The position numbers and the translations under genes are program-made. Shown here piece after piece: positions 1 through 6,955 of a stretch of DNA of 15,973 nucleotides. The number at the start of each line of letters is the position of its first letter. Position 1 is the first letter of the stretch. The notes under the pieces are model-generated. The model was not told the origin of the DNA. It ran no database searches and saw only the letters and a program-made list of their open reading frames with translations. The stretch covers positions 1 through 15,973 of the forward strand of contig DASWMI010000178.1 of assembly GCA_036399835.1 (NCBI GenBank). The letters are read 5' to 3'. This stretch comes from DASYML01 sp036399835. GTDB taxonomy: Bacteria > Acidobacteriota > Blastocatellia > Pyrinomonadales > Pyrinomonadaceae.

Positions 1-1
1 C

Positions 2-280
2 CTCAGCAAGGGATTAATCAACACGGATACCTCCAATGACCTGGTCGTGTTGGGCGTTCCAATCCCAAGCCTCGCCGAAGCTGTCGGCGTCGAAGCGCGC
101 ACACAGGATGGCCGTCTCTTTAATCTGAAGGTCGAGTACGCGGGAACGCAGACGGCGTATCCCGGACTGGACCAGGTCAATGTTGTCCTGCCGCTTGAAT
201 TGAAGGGCGCGGGCAGCGTCGAGCTAACGCTCGTCGCTGGCGGCCAGCGCAGCAATACCGCGACAGTCAACATTAAGTAG
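2..280 (+). CDS. C-terminal part of a TIGR03437-like (Soli_cterm) protein, 5' truncated by window edge
   Basis: Frame 2 is open from the first base of the window to a TAG at 278-280, giving 92 residues with no true start; the GTG at 47 is internal. The residues include YAGTQTAYPGLDQVNV, then VLPLELKGAGSVELTLVAGG and a closing SNTATVNIK. This is the pattern of the small beta-rich C-terminal domain known as TIGR03437 or Soli_cterm, found at the ends of many large secreted acidobacterial proteins. The domain's function is unknown and the upstream domains cannot be seen. There is no transmembrane segment or Arg-rich tail after it, so it does not look like an exosortase substrate. A hairpin overlaps its stop codon, which suggests it is transcribed separately from the exosortase gene. 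Confidence 0.8.
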   Translation, partial: LSKGLINTDTSNDLVVLGVPIPSLAEAVGVEARTQDGRLFNLKVEYAGTQTAYPGLDQVNVVLPLELKGAGSVELTLVAGGQRSNTATVNIK

Positions 281-302
281 TGAGCAGATTGCTCGCTATT
301 TA
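274..302 (+). terminator. Hairpin at the end of the TIGR03437-like gene
   Basis: Bases 274-286 pair with 290-302 around a GAT loop. The core GAGCA/TGCTC is perfect and the outer arm continues with Watson-Crick and G-U pairs across the stop codon. No clear T-run follows, so it may be a terminator or a 3' stabilising stem. Confidence 0.45.
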
Positions 303-357
303 TCCTGACGTGAAGATTTTGATTGTGAGGCGAGCCATGTTTGAGATAAGCTGGAAT

Positions 358-382
358 AGCGCATAGAGGTAGGCTGTGCGCT
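358..382 (+). promoter_or_regulatory. Hairpin in the leader of the exosortase gene
   Basis: AGCGCATAG at 358-366 pairs with CTGTGCGCT at 374-382, with one G-U pair and a 7-base loop. It ends 15 bases before the ATG at 398. Its position would allow an effect on translation, but no ligand-binding fold or known riboswitch is recognisable. Confidence 0.35.
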
Positions 383-397
383 AAAGATGCTTCGTTG

Positions 398-1531
398 ATG
401 GCTTTCGTGCGGGAGATTGCCCCTCCTGAGAAAGCGAAAAGCCCCGCCCAAGAACAACTGCTGATGAGTGCCCCGACCCGACAAAATCTATGGAAGACTC
501 TGGCTATCACTGCGGCGCTGGCCTTTCTCTATGTCGGCGTGCTTAATAAGCTCGTCTTCGACTGGTGGACGGACGAAAACTATTCGCACGGCCTGCTGAT
601 TCCCTTCATCATCGGCTATATTTTATGGAGCGAGCGCGAGCAGTTAAGACGCGTGCACTTACGCCCGTCGCTCCTTTGGGGCGGCGCAGCCGTGCTCGCC
701 GCACTCTTTGCCGTCTGGGCCGGGACTGCCGGAGCGGAGCTTTACTTGCAGCGCCTCTCTCTGGTCTTGATGCTGGCAGGCATCCTCATCTACTTTTTCG
801 GATTTCGCACTTTGCGCCTGGCCTTCGTCCCGCTGCTGCTGCTGCTGCTCGCCATCCCTATCCCGACGATTATCTTTAACAAGGTCGCCTTTCCGCTTCA
901 GTTGTTCGCCTCGCGCTGCGCCGTCTGGGCCATGCGACTGTTCGACATTCCGGTGCTCAGGCAGGGCAACGTAATCGAGCTGATGCCGCTCGGCGCGAGG
1001 GAGACGAAGAGGCTTGAGGTAGTGGAGGCTTGCAGCGGGATACGCTCTTTGATGACGCTGGTCACGCTGGCCGTCGTCTTCGCCTATTTTACGCACCCGA
1101 AATCGGACCAAAAGAACGGGCCGGGTGCTGACAAGGGCCATCAAAACTTTTTGAGCAACTTCAAGAGTTATAGCTTCTGGCGCGCGGTTCTGATTGTGAT
1201 GGCGGCGATTCCGATTGCCATCCTGACTAACGCCATGCGCGTGAGCGGGACCGGCGTGCTCTCTCATTACTACGGCACACGCGTGGCCGACGGGTTCTTT
1301 CACTCATTCTCCGGCTGGGTGGTCTACATCGTAGCTTTTCTCCTGCTGTTTGCCGTAGGGTGGCTGCTGGACCGCGCACACTCCTTGCTTTCGCGCGGCG
1401 CAAAGAGAGACAAGGTAGTCGCTTTGTCTGCGGACGAAGAGTCGCGGCCAGAGCTGATCCAGACGGTCGCCGCTGGCGAGGTTGCTCCGGCCTCCGTGGC
1501 GAATTCGAGCGAAGGGAGCATCTCTGCCTGA
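398..1531 (+). CDS. xrt: Exosortase (EpsH/Xrt family), multi-pass membrane transpeptidase
   Basis: Exosortases are inner-membrane cysteine enzymes that cut C-terminal PEP-CTERM-like tags from exported proteins and hand the proteins on for surface attachment. The 377-residue product is very hydrophobic throughout. The three family catalytic positions are present: Cys212 in EACSGIRSL, Arg281 in TNAMRVSGTG and His302 in FFHSFSGWVVY. The early motif NYSHGLLIPFI is also typical. Compared with common family members, a polar stretch of about 25 residues (roughly 233-259, Lys/Gly/Asn-rich) sits between the Cys helix and the Arg helix. The ATG at 398 is chosen because it keeps a short cytoplasmic N-terminus; ATG 464 is a real alternative, and neither has a good Shine-Dalgarno. 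The stop overlaps the epsI start by one base. The subtype (XrtA or another) is not settled; the HSFSGW form differs from the classical XrtA His motif. Confidence 0.93.
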   Translation: MAFVREIAPPEKAKSPAQEQLLMSAPTRQNLWKTLAITAALAFLYVGVLNKLVFDWWTDENYSHGLLIPFIIGYILWSEREQLRRVHLRPSLLWGGAAVLAALFAVWAGTAGAELYLQRLSLVLMLAGILIYFFGFRTLRLAFVPLLLLLLAIPIPTIIFNKVAFPLQLFASRCAVWAMRLFDIPVLRQGNVIELMPLGARETKRLEVVEACSGIRSLMTLVTLAVVFAYFTHPKSDQKNGPGADKGHQNFLSNFKSYSFWRAVLIVMAAIPIAILTNAMRVSGTGVLSHYYGTRVADGFFHSFSGWVVYIVAFLLLFAVGWLLDRAHSLLSRGAKRDKVVALSADEESRPELIQTVAAGEVAPASVANSSEGSISA

Positions 1532-2187
1532 TGACCGAAAAAACTAAAAGCTCCTGGCGCTTTGCCATGCTGCTCGCGCTGCTCCTCTTGGGAGGCGTCG
1601 TCGTACACCTCTGGGAGCGTGCGGGCGAAGCTCATGTTGACCGCCGCGCCTTGAAAGATTTTCCGGCGCAGGTGGGCGACTGGCGACAGATAGGCGTAGA
1701 CCAGCGGTTGAGCCAGGAAACGGAAGAGATTCTGCGGGCCGATGATTATGTGGTGCGTAACTATGCCAGGCCGGACGGGCGCGTAGCCAATTTCTACGTC
1801 GGCTACTATGCGACGCAGCGCACCGGCGCGACCTATCACAGCCCGCTCAACTGTCTGCCAGGCTCCGGCTGGACGATGAGCGAGCCTGCGCTGGTCAGGA
1901 TTACGCCAGCGGGCGGGCCGGCCTTCGAGGCCAACCGCTACATCGTGCAGAACGGCGACAGCAAGCAGCTCCTGATCTACTGGTATCAGGGACGCGGGCG
2001 TGCCGTCGCCAGCGAATACTGGGGCAAAATCTATACTGTGCTCGACAGCGTGAGCCGCCGCCGCTCGGACGGCGCGATGGTCCGCGTGATGGTCCCCGTG
2101 GGGACTTCGGAGGAATCAGCCCTCGAAGCCGCAACGGACCTGGCGACACAGTTGACGCCCACTCTGCCAGGCTTTGTGCCGGACTGA
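1531..2187 (+). CDS. epsI: EpsI family protein (exosortase-associated, DUF3485)
   Basis: The product has 218 residues, with one N-terminal membrane helix (about 11-27) and then a soluble, presumably periplasmic domain. EpsI proteins always accompany exosortases, or are fused to their C-terminus, and are needed for EPS production and protein sorting; their biochemistry is not settled. The family signature is plain: VGDW near residue 48, then YYATQRTGATYHSPLNCLPG with His103 and Cys108, followed by GSGW. The conserved Cys and His suggest a catalytic or thiol role, which is inference. The start is the ATG at 1531, in a TGATG overlap with the exosortase stop, so the two proteins are probably translationally coupled. 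An in-frame extension upstream to 1360 lies inside the exosortase gene and is a shadow. The length is normal for the family. Confidence 0.92.
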   Translation: MTEKTKSSWRFAMLLALLLLGGVVVHLWERAGEAHVDRRALKDFPAQVGDWRQIGVDQRLSQETEEILRADDYVVRNYARPDGRVANFYVGYYATQRTGATYHSPLNCLPGSGWTMSEPALVRITPAGGPAFEANRYIVQNGDSKQLLIYWYQGRGRAVASEYWGKIYTVLDSVSRRRSDGAMVRVMVPVGTSEESALEAATDLATQLTPTLPGFVPD

Positions 2188-2226
2188 GACGGGCCTTCGC
2201 CCCTTCGCCCTCGCCATCTTTGGCCG

Positions 2227-2247
2227 CTGGCCGGAAAAATCCGGCAG
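2227..2247 (+). terminator. AAAA-loop hairpin after epsI; rest of the 331-base spacer has no gene
   Basis: GCCGGA (2230-2235) and TCCGGC (2240-2245) pair around an AAAA tetraloop, extended by CT/AG outside a one-base bulge. No T-tract follows, so intrinsic termination is uncertain. The spacer 2188-2518 holds no credible gene. An AT-rich part (about 2281-2335) with TATGAT at 2300-2305 could carry a promoter for the TPR gene, but no matching -35 is seen. Confidence 0.4.
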
Positions 2248-2518
2248 ATGTCGGAAATCCCACGGGTTTTGGGAATAGAAGTGGTATTAGCTCTTTAATT
2301 ATGATGCTTGTCATCAACTTGCTCAATCTAGCTAAAGCGAGCGTGGCCTGCGGGAAAAGGGCCGTTGGTTGACAATCCTACGGGTTTCAGGGGCGCAAGC
2401 GGCATTGCCCGTCGCTTTCGTCGCCAAGACCCGCAGCCTTCAAGCGCAGGCGAGCTGCAAGGACCGATTGCTCCGGTCAAAGGCTCGGATGCGCTGCATA
2501 AGTGGAGTTTACAAGTCA

Positions 2519-4876
2519 ATGAAAACTAGAGAGTGCGCACCTAAAGTCTATCTCCTACCTCTTCTTCTGGCCCTCTTATTAGCCTCGTTCGCAGCCTCCG
2601 GCTGTACTAATGCGGAGGCCGCCAAGGCCGAACACCTCAAACGCGGCGAAGCTTATCTGAAAGAGAAAAAATTTCAGGAAGCCTCCATCGAATTTCGCAA
2701 CGCCATACAGCTCGATGACAAGCTGGCTGCGGCCCACTGGGGATTGGCCCAGTCCTACGAAGGTCTGCAAAGATTCCAGGAATCCTTCGAGGAGATGAAG
2801 CGCGCCGCAGACCTTGACCCGAATAATCTGGATGCGCGCGTCAGGCTCGGCAACTACTATCTGGTCGGCAAAGCCACGACGGAAGCCGAGCAACTCGCAC
2901 GCTACGTGCTGCAAAAGGACGCCAACCACATAGAGGGCCACATCCTTCTGGGCAGCGTCCTCTTCGCGCAGGAGAAGCGCGACGAAGCCCTCGCCGAACT
3001 CAATCGCGCCATCGAGCTTGACCCGAAGCGCGTCGAATCCTATCTGAGCCTGGCTCGCTTCTACGTCGTCATGCGGGATGCTGCCAAAGCCGAAGAGACT
3101 TACAAGCGTGCCATCTCCGTCAACAACTCTTCGGCGCTGGCCCACTCTGAATTCGGCAAATACCTGGCGCAGATAAATCGCCGCGACGAGGCCGAGGTCG
3201 AGCTGAAAAAGGCCGTCGAGGTTGATCCGTCAAACCGCGACGCCCATTTCGTTCTAGCCAGCTTCTATCTCGTCAACAATCAACTGGCAAAGGCCGAAGA
3301 GGCTTACAAAGCTCTGGCTGCGCTGGACCCGAACAGCCCCGATGGACGAGCCGTGCTGGCTGACTTCTATTCAGCCGTCGGTCGCCTGGATGAAGCCGTC
3401 AGCATTTATCAGGACATCATCACGAAGTCGCCCGATTACACGCGCGGTCGTTATCGCCTTGGCGAGATTATGCTCATGCGTGGCGACACGAAGGGCGCGA
3501 CCGCGCAGGTCGATGAAGTGCTCAAGAAGAACCAGCACGACATGCAGGCTCTGCTGCTGCGCGCGCGCATACGCACGCAGAGCGGTCAGTCGTCCGACCT
3601 CAAGGCCGCCGTCGAGGACCTCAAAGAGGTCTTGAAGCAGGAGCCAAACTCGCGTTCCGGGCTTTACTTTATGGCCGACGCGCAGTTTCGCCTCGGGCAG
3701 GTCGAGCAGGCGCGAGCCTTCGCCGGAGACCTCGAAAGATATTACCCGGATTATTTCCCCGCCAAGCTGATGCAGGTCCAGCTCAGCCTCGCGGCGGGCG
3801 ACGGCAAGAACGCTCTACGCATCGCCAACGAGCTGCTTGAGCGGCTCAAGAACGCTGCGCCCGACAGAGACATCTCGCCGCAGATGCTCGCAGAATTGCG
3901 TATCAAGTCGCTGCTCGCGCGCGGCTTTGCCTCGCTCCGTCTAGATGACACGAAAGCTGCCCGCGCAGACTTTAGCGCGGCTGGCGATCTGGCTCCCAAC
4001 GACGCCTCGCCGAGCGTCAATCTGGCCCTCGTTGCTCTTAAAGAGAAAAAGACCGACGAGGCCATAGGTTTTTATGACCGCGCGCTGGCTATTGACAGCG
4101 GCAACTTCGATGCGCTAAATGGTCTCATCAACATTTACTCCGGCCAGAAGAAACTGGACCAGGCGCACCAGCGCGTAGACAAAGCCCTCGGCGCGCAGCC
4201 CAACAGGGCCTGGCTGCATTATCTGAAGGCGCAAGTTTACGGCTTTGAAAGGAACGGGCAGGGGGCCGAGACGGAGCTGCGCAAGGCTCTTGAGCTTGAC
4301 CCGAACTATCTGCCCGCTTATTCGTCTCTCGGCGCGCTCTATGTCAACACGAACCAGCAGGAACGCGCCATCGCAGAGTATCGCAAGATTATCGAGCGCA
4401 ACCCCGATGATGCTGCGGCCTACACGCTGATCGGGATGCTCGAATACAGCCGCCAGAACTATGACGCGGCGGTCGCCAGCTATCGCAAGGCGCTGGAACT
4501 GGACCAGAATCAGGTCATCGCAGCCAATAATCTGGCCTGGCTCTATGCCGTAGACGGCAAGGGCAATCTGGACGAGGCCGTGCGGCTGGCTCAGGGAGCG
4601 GTCCAGAAATATCCGAACGAGCCTGGCTTTGCAGATACGCTCGGCTGGGTCTATTACAAAAAGGGTCTGCACGCGGCAGCCGTCGAGCAGTTGCAAAAGG
4701 TCGTGCAGAAGGCACAGGCGAGCGCTACCTATCGTTATCATCTGGGGATGGCGCTGGCAGGCAAGGGCGATAAGCAGAGCGCGCGGCGCGAGCTTGAAGC
4801 GGCCCTTCGCCTGGGCGGTGAGCAGGGAAATTTCGCCGAAGCCGACGACGCGCGTAAGGCTCTGGCGACGCTTTGA
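2519..4876 (+). CDS. prsT: Large TPR-repeat lipoprotein of the PEP-CTERM/EPS system (PrsT-like)
   Basis: The product has 785 residues. It starts with a lipoprotein signal: a basic N-terminus, a Leu-rich core and lipobox ASGC, giving lipidated Cys29. Nearly all the rest is tetratricopeptide repeats (about 36-780), recognisable from recurring A-x-x-x-x-G/Y units and the 'ALELDPN' ends (for example near 4285 and 4490). This matches the TIGR02917-type 'PEP-CTERM system TPR-repeat lipoprotein', usually near 900 residues and encoded close to exosortase genes. TPR arrays bind proteins, so a scaffold for EPS secretion or sorting at a membrane is the likely role; no enzyme activity is expected. The ATG at 2519 was chosen over an upstream in-frame extension because it begins a proper signal peptide and has GGAG at 2504-2507. 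A standalone long spacer on both sides suggests its own transcript. Confidence 0.87.
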   Translation: MKTRECAPKVYLLPLLLALLLASFAASGCTNAEAAKAEHLKRGEAYLKEKKFQEASIEFRNAIQLDDKLAAAHWGLAQSYEGLQRFQESFEEMKRAADLDPNNLDARVRLGNYYLVGKATTEAEQLARYVLQKDANHIEGHILLGSVLFAQEKRDEALAELNRAIELDPKRVESYLSLARFYVVMRDAAKAEETYKRAISVNNSSALAHSEFGKYLAQINRRDEAEVELKKAVEVDPSNRDAHFVLASFYLVNNQLAKAEEAYKALAALDPNSPDGRAVLADFYSAVGRLDEAVSIYQDIITKSPDYTRGRYRLGEIMLMRGDTKGATAQVDEVLKKNQHDMQALLLRARIRTQSGQSSDLKAAVEDLKEVLKQEPNSRSGLYFMADAQFRLGQVEQARAFAGDLERYYPDYFPAKLMQVQLSLAAGDGKNALRIANELLERLKNAAPDRDISPQMLAELRIKSLLARGFASLRLDDTKAARADFSAAGDLAPNDASPSVNLALVALKEKKTDEAIGFYDRALAIDSGNFDALNGLINIYSGQKKLDQAHQRVDKALGAQPNRAWLHYLKAQVYGFERNGQGAETELRKALELDPNYLPAYSSLGALYVNTNQQERAIAEYRKIIERNPDDAAAYTLIGMLEYSRQNYDAAVASYRKALELDQNQVIAANNLAWLYAVDGKGNLDEAVRLAQGAVQKYPNEPGFADTLGWVYYKKGLHAAAVEQLQKVVQKAQASATYRYHLGMALAGKGDKQSARRELEAALRLGGEQGNFAEADDARKALATL

Positions 4877-4897
4877 AATTAACAAGGGGTCTGTGAT

Positions 4898-4937
4898 CTT
4901 CCGGCGTCAGGAGCGTATGGACCGGACGCGCCGGAAG
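4898..4937 (+). repeat. First of two tandem hairpins after the TPR lipoprotein gene
   Basis: CTTCCGGCG (4898-4906) is the exact reverse complement of CGCCGGAAG (4929-4937); the loop is 22 bases. It begins 21 bases after the stop codon. There is no T-run. It may be a 3' end structure or part of a larger fold with the next hairpin. Confidence 0.45.
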
Positions 4938-4950
4938 CATGACAGTGTAA

Positions 4951-5009
4951 GCTGTTGAAGCATCGCGGAACACAAAGCTCTCTCTCCTCTCCGCGATGCT
5001 TCCAACAGC
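4951..5009 (+). terminator. Long 19-bp hairpin in the 386-base spacer before the wzz-like gene
   Basis: Bases 4951-4969 pair with 4990-5009 along 19 base pairs, with one extra C in the right arm and a 20-base loop. This is the strongest stem in the window. It is followed by ATCTTTGAAAATCTTTG, not a clean T-tract. It could be a terminator, a processing site or a REP-like repeat. The rest of the spacer 4877-5262 shows no credible gene on either strand. Confidence 0.5.
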
Positions 5010-5130
5010 ATCTTTGAAAATCTTTGTTGCCTGAAGCGTTTCCCGGCTCAAAAGGAGCGTGGCGATTGCCCCGCCGACGTTTTCCGAGAGCACGCTTGAG
5101 GCACTTGAGAGGCAACAGGGGGCCGCCCTT

Positions 5131-5136
5131 TATAAT
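5131..5136 (+). promoter_or_regulatory. Possible -10 element (TATAAT) upstream of the wzz-like gene
   Basis: A perfect TATAAT lies about 130 bases before the ATG at 5263. TTGAGA at 5105-5110 could be a -35 box, but the 20-base spacing is too long, so this is only a weak candidate for the promoter of the wzz-ATPase-kinase-transferase block. Confidence 0.22.
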
Positions 5137-5262
5137 TTAAGGAGCGGACCTGCCACAGAGTCCTTCGCCCCGGATGTTTTGCGCTCAATGCCCCGCGCAA
5201 GGCTTCGATAAAGGGGAAGAGGACAATTTGCCTGAAGGTCCGAAGAAGAAGGAGTGCCGTAC

Positions 5263-6876
5263 ATGAGTGTCGAATTCCGCCAGCGTGGAGCGGGCGAATA
5301 CGCGAAAATTATCTGGAAGCGCAAGTGGCTGATTATCCTTCCGGCGATTGCCATAACGCTTGCCATCGCGTGGGTCGTCTGGCGTCTACCCAACGTTTAC
5401 GAATCAACCACACTACTCATCGTCAAGCCTCCGACGATTCCCAATGCCATCGTCCCAACGCTCTCCGACGTTGATCTCTCTTTGCGCATCAACAATATCG
5501 GCCAGGTCGTCGCCAGCCGTTCTTCGCTTGAGCCTTTAATCTTGAAATACGACCTCTACCAGGTCGAGCGGCGCAGCAACGAGCCTATGGAGTTGATTGT
5601 CGAGCGCATGCGCAATGACATCTCGGTCGAGGTGGACAAGAGCCGCAACGACATCACCAACGCTTTCAAGATTACTTACCGCGAGCGCGACCCGCGCAAG
5701 ACGCAGCTCGTCACGAGCGAACTGGCGGACAAGTATGTCTCCGCTCAGATTGAAGCCGGGACCAATTCGGCAGCCGCCAACAAGCAGTTTATCGAACAGC
5801 AGCTCAAGGAGTCGCAGGCCCATTTGGACGAGGTTGACAGGCAGCGTATCCAGTATATGACCGAGCACGTTGACAGTCTGCCGAGCAGCGCGCAGGCTCT
5901 CGTCAGCCAGCTCAGCGGTCTACGCGAGCAGCAGCAGGCGCTCATCGCAGACATCGGGCGTATGCGAGACCAGCGCGCCTCGCTTAGCAATCAGCTCAAC
6001 GACGTGCAGCAGCAGTCTCAAAATCAGAGGGCGGAGCTGATTGACCAGGTTGATGTCAAGACGACGCTCGCCTACGGGCAGTTTAGGCAGCAGAAAGCGA
6101 CGCTCGAAGCGGAGCTGCAAAGCATGCTGCGGACGCTCAAGCCCGCGAACCCTGATGTCAAAGCCAAGCAGGCGCAGATTGAAGCGGTCCAGAAAGCCAT
6201 GGACGACATGGTGACGGAAGAGCAAGCCAAGAATGATGCCAGGAGAAAGAGGATTGAGACCAACCCTGACCTGCGCATCACCGGCTATAAGAGCGAGATC
6301 AAGCGGCTCGACGGCGAGATCGCGCGCCAGCAAAGTTTTCTGGACCAGAACAACAGCTCCATTGCGCTGCTCGAACAACGCCTCAACAACGTTCCTGGCT
6401 CCGAGGTCGCGCTTGAAGCCCTCAATCGTGATTACCAGACGAAGAAGGCTGCCTACGATGACCTGCTCAAAAAGAAGGCCGCTATTGACCTGGCCGCGGA
6501 TGCTTCGAGCACGGCGCAGGGCGAAACGCTTCAGGTCATTGACCCGGCCAACCTGCCGCAACAGCCCGTTGCGCCAAAGCGCCTGATGCTGATGCTCGCG
6601 GGACTCGCTCTGGGTCTCTTGATGGGTCTCGTTTTCGTCGGCCTCTTTGAAGCGCCGCGCCTGCTGACGATTCAAACGACGGAAGATGTCACGCATTACA
6701 CGGGGCTGCCCGTGCTCGTCGCCGTGCCGGAGCTACTGACGCCGCAGGAGGCACGCTGGCTGCCGCGCCGTCGCCTGCTCCTGCTCGCCGCCGGAATCGC
6801 CGCGACGATTGTGAGCATCCCCCTGCTCGCCTTCGTCCTTAAAATGACGCACGTCTTCGACAGATTTATAACCTAG
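5263..6876 (+). CDS. Wzz/GumC-type polysaccharide chain-length determinant (XrtA-system type)
   Basis: These inner-membrane proteins set the chain length of exported polysaccharide and form the membrane partner of a tyrosine autokinase. The 537-residue product has a first membrane helix at about 22-40, just after WKRKW, then a periplasmic region rich in heptad-like Gln/Arg/Leu runs (about 170-415, coiled coil). Next come the Pro-rich motif LPQQPVAPKR, typical of the family, and a second helix at about 442-463. A third hydrophobic stretch (about 505-527) ends the protein, an addition to the classical two-helix layout. There is no C-terminal kinase domain; the kinase is a separate gene downstream. 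The ATG at 5263 has AAGGAG eight bases upstream and is preferred over the GTG at 5254, which overlaps that Shine-Dalgarno. The family resembles TIGR03007, found beside exosortases. Confidence 0.88.
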   Translation: MSVEFRQRGAGEYAKIIWKRKWLIILPAIAITLAIAWVVWRLPNVYESTTLLIVKPPTIPNAIVPTLSDVDLSLRINNIGQVVASRSSLEPLILKYDLYQVERRSNEPMELIVERMRNDISVEVDKSRNDITNAFKITYRERDPRKTQLVTSELADKYVSAQIEAGTNSAAANKQFIEQQLKESQAHLDEVDRQRIQYMTEHVDSLPSSAQALVSQLSGLREQQQALIADIGRMRDQRASLSNQLNDVQQQSQNQRAELIDQVDVKTTLAYGQFRQQKATLEAELQSMLRTLKPANPDVKAKQAQIEAVQKAMDDMVTEEQAKNDARRKRIETNPDLRITGYKSEIKRLDGEIARQQSFLDQNNSSIALLEQRLNNVPGSEVALEALNRDYQTKKAAYDDLLKKKAAIDLAADASSTAQGETLQVIDPANLPQQPVAPKRLMLMLAGLALGLLMGLVFVGLFEAPRLLTIQTTEDVTHYTGLPVLVAVPELLTPQEARWLPRRRLLLLAAGIAATIVSIPLLAFVLKMTHVFDRFIT

Positions 6877-6884
6877 TGATAAGT

Positions 6885-6927
6885 GATGAGCGATGATGAA
6901 TGAGAAGAAGCTTGCCTCTCATCATTC
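6885..6927 (+). repeat. Small palindromic repeat, copy A (wzz-ATPase spacer)
   Basis: The spacer opens with GATGAGCGAT (6885-6894) and carries CTCATCATTC (6918-6927). The arms are rich in GAATGA/TCATTC and fold back imperfectly on each other. The same two 10-mers recur, on the opposite strand, in the spacer at 11571-11656, so this is probably one copy of a small repeat family or shared control site. Confidence 0.45.
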
Positions 6928-6955
6928 ATTCACTCATTGCTTCGGAGATTCCTGA

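Noticed and set aside
2..280. First partial gene as a PEP-CTERM substrate of the exosortase
   Set aside because: It ends in SNTATVNIK without a membrane helix or Arg cluster.
659..1303. 214-residue minus-strand frame opposite the exosortase
   Set aside because: No family pattern, and a Gln/Arg-rich run that is only the antisense of Leu codons in membrane helices.
2369..2374. Perfect TTGACA as a -35 box upstream of the TPR lipoprotein gene
   Set aside because: No -10-like hexamer is found 16-18 bases downstream; the region there is GC-rich.
2188..2518. Sigma-54 (-24/-12) promoter, as expected in PrsR-controlled exosortase systems
   Set aside because: I looked for GG-N10-GC in this spacer and found no match with acceptable flanks.
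4115..4885. Long minus-strand open frame (256 residues) opposite the TPR lipoprotein gene
   Set aside because: It is antisense to a clear TPR gene, has no recognisable motif, and long antisense frames are common in GC-rich coding DNA.
4879..5115. Minus-strand 78-residue frame in the long spacer before the wzz-like gene
   Set aside because: Cys/Arg/Gly-rich with no motif, and it runs across the strong hairpin; unlikely to be a protein.
5920..6696. Long minus-strand open frame (258 residues) opposite the wzz-like gene
   Set aside because: Arg/Leu-rich composition without domain pattern; mirror of the coiled-coil coding region.
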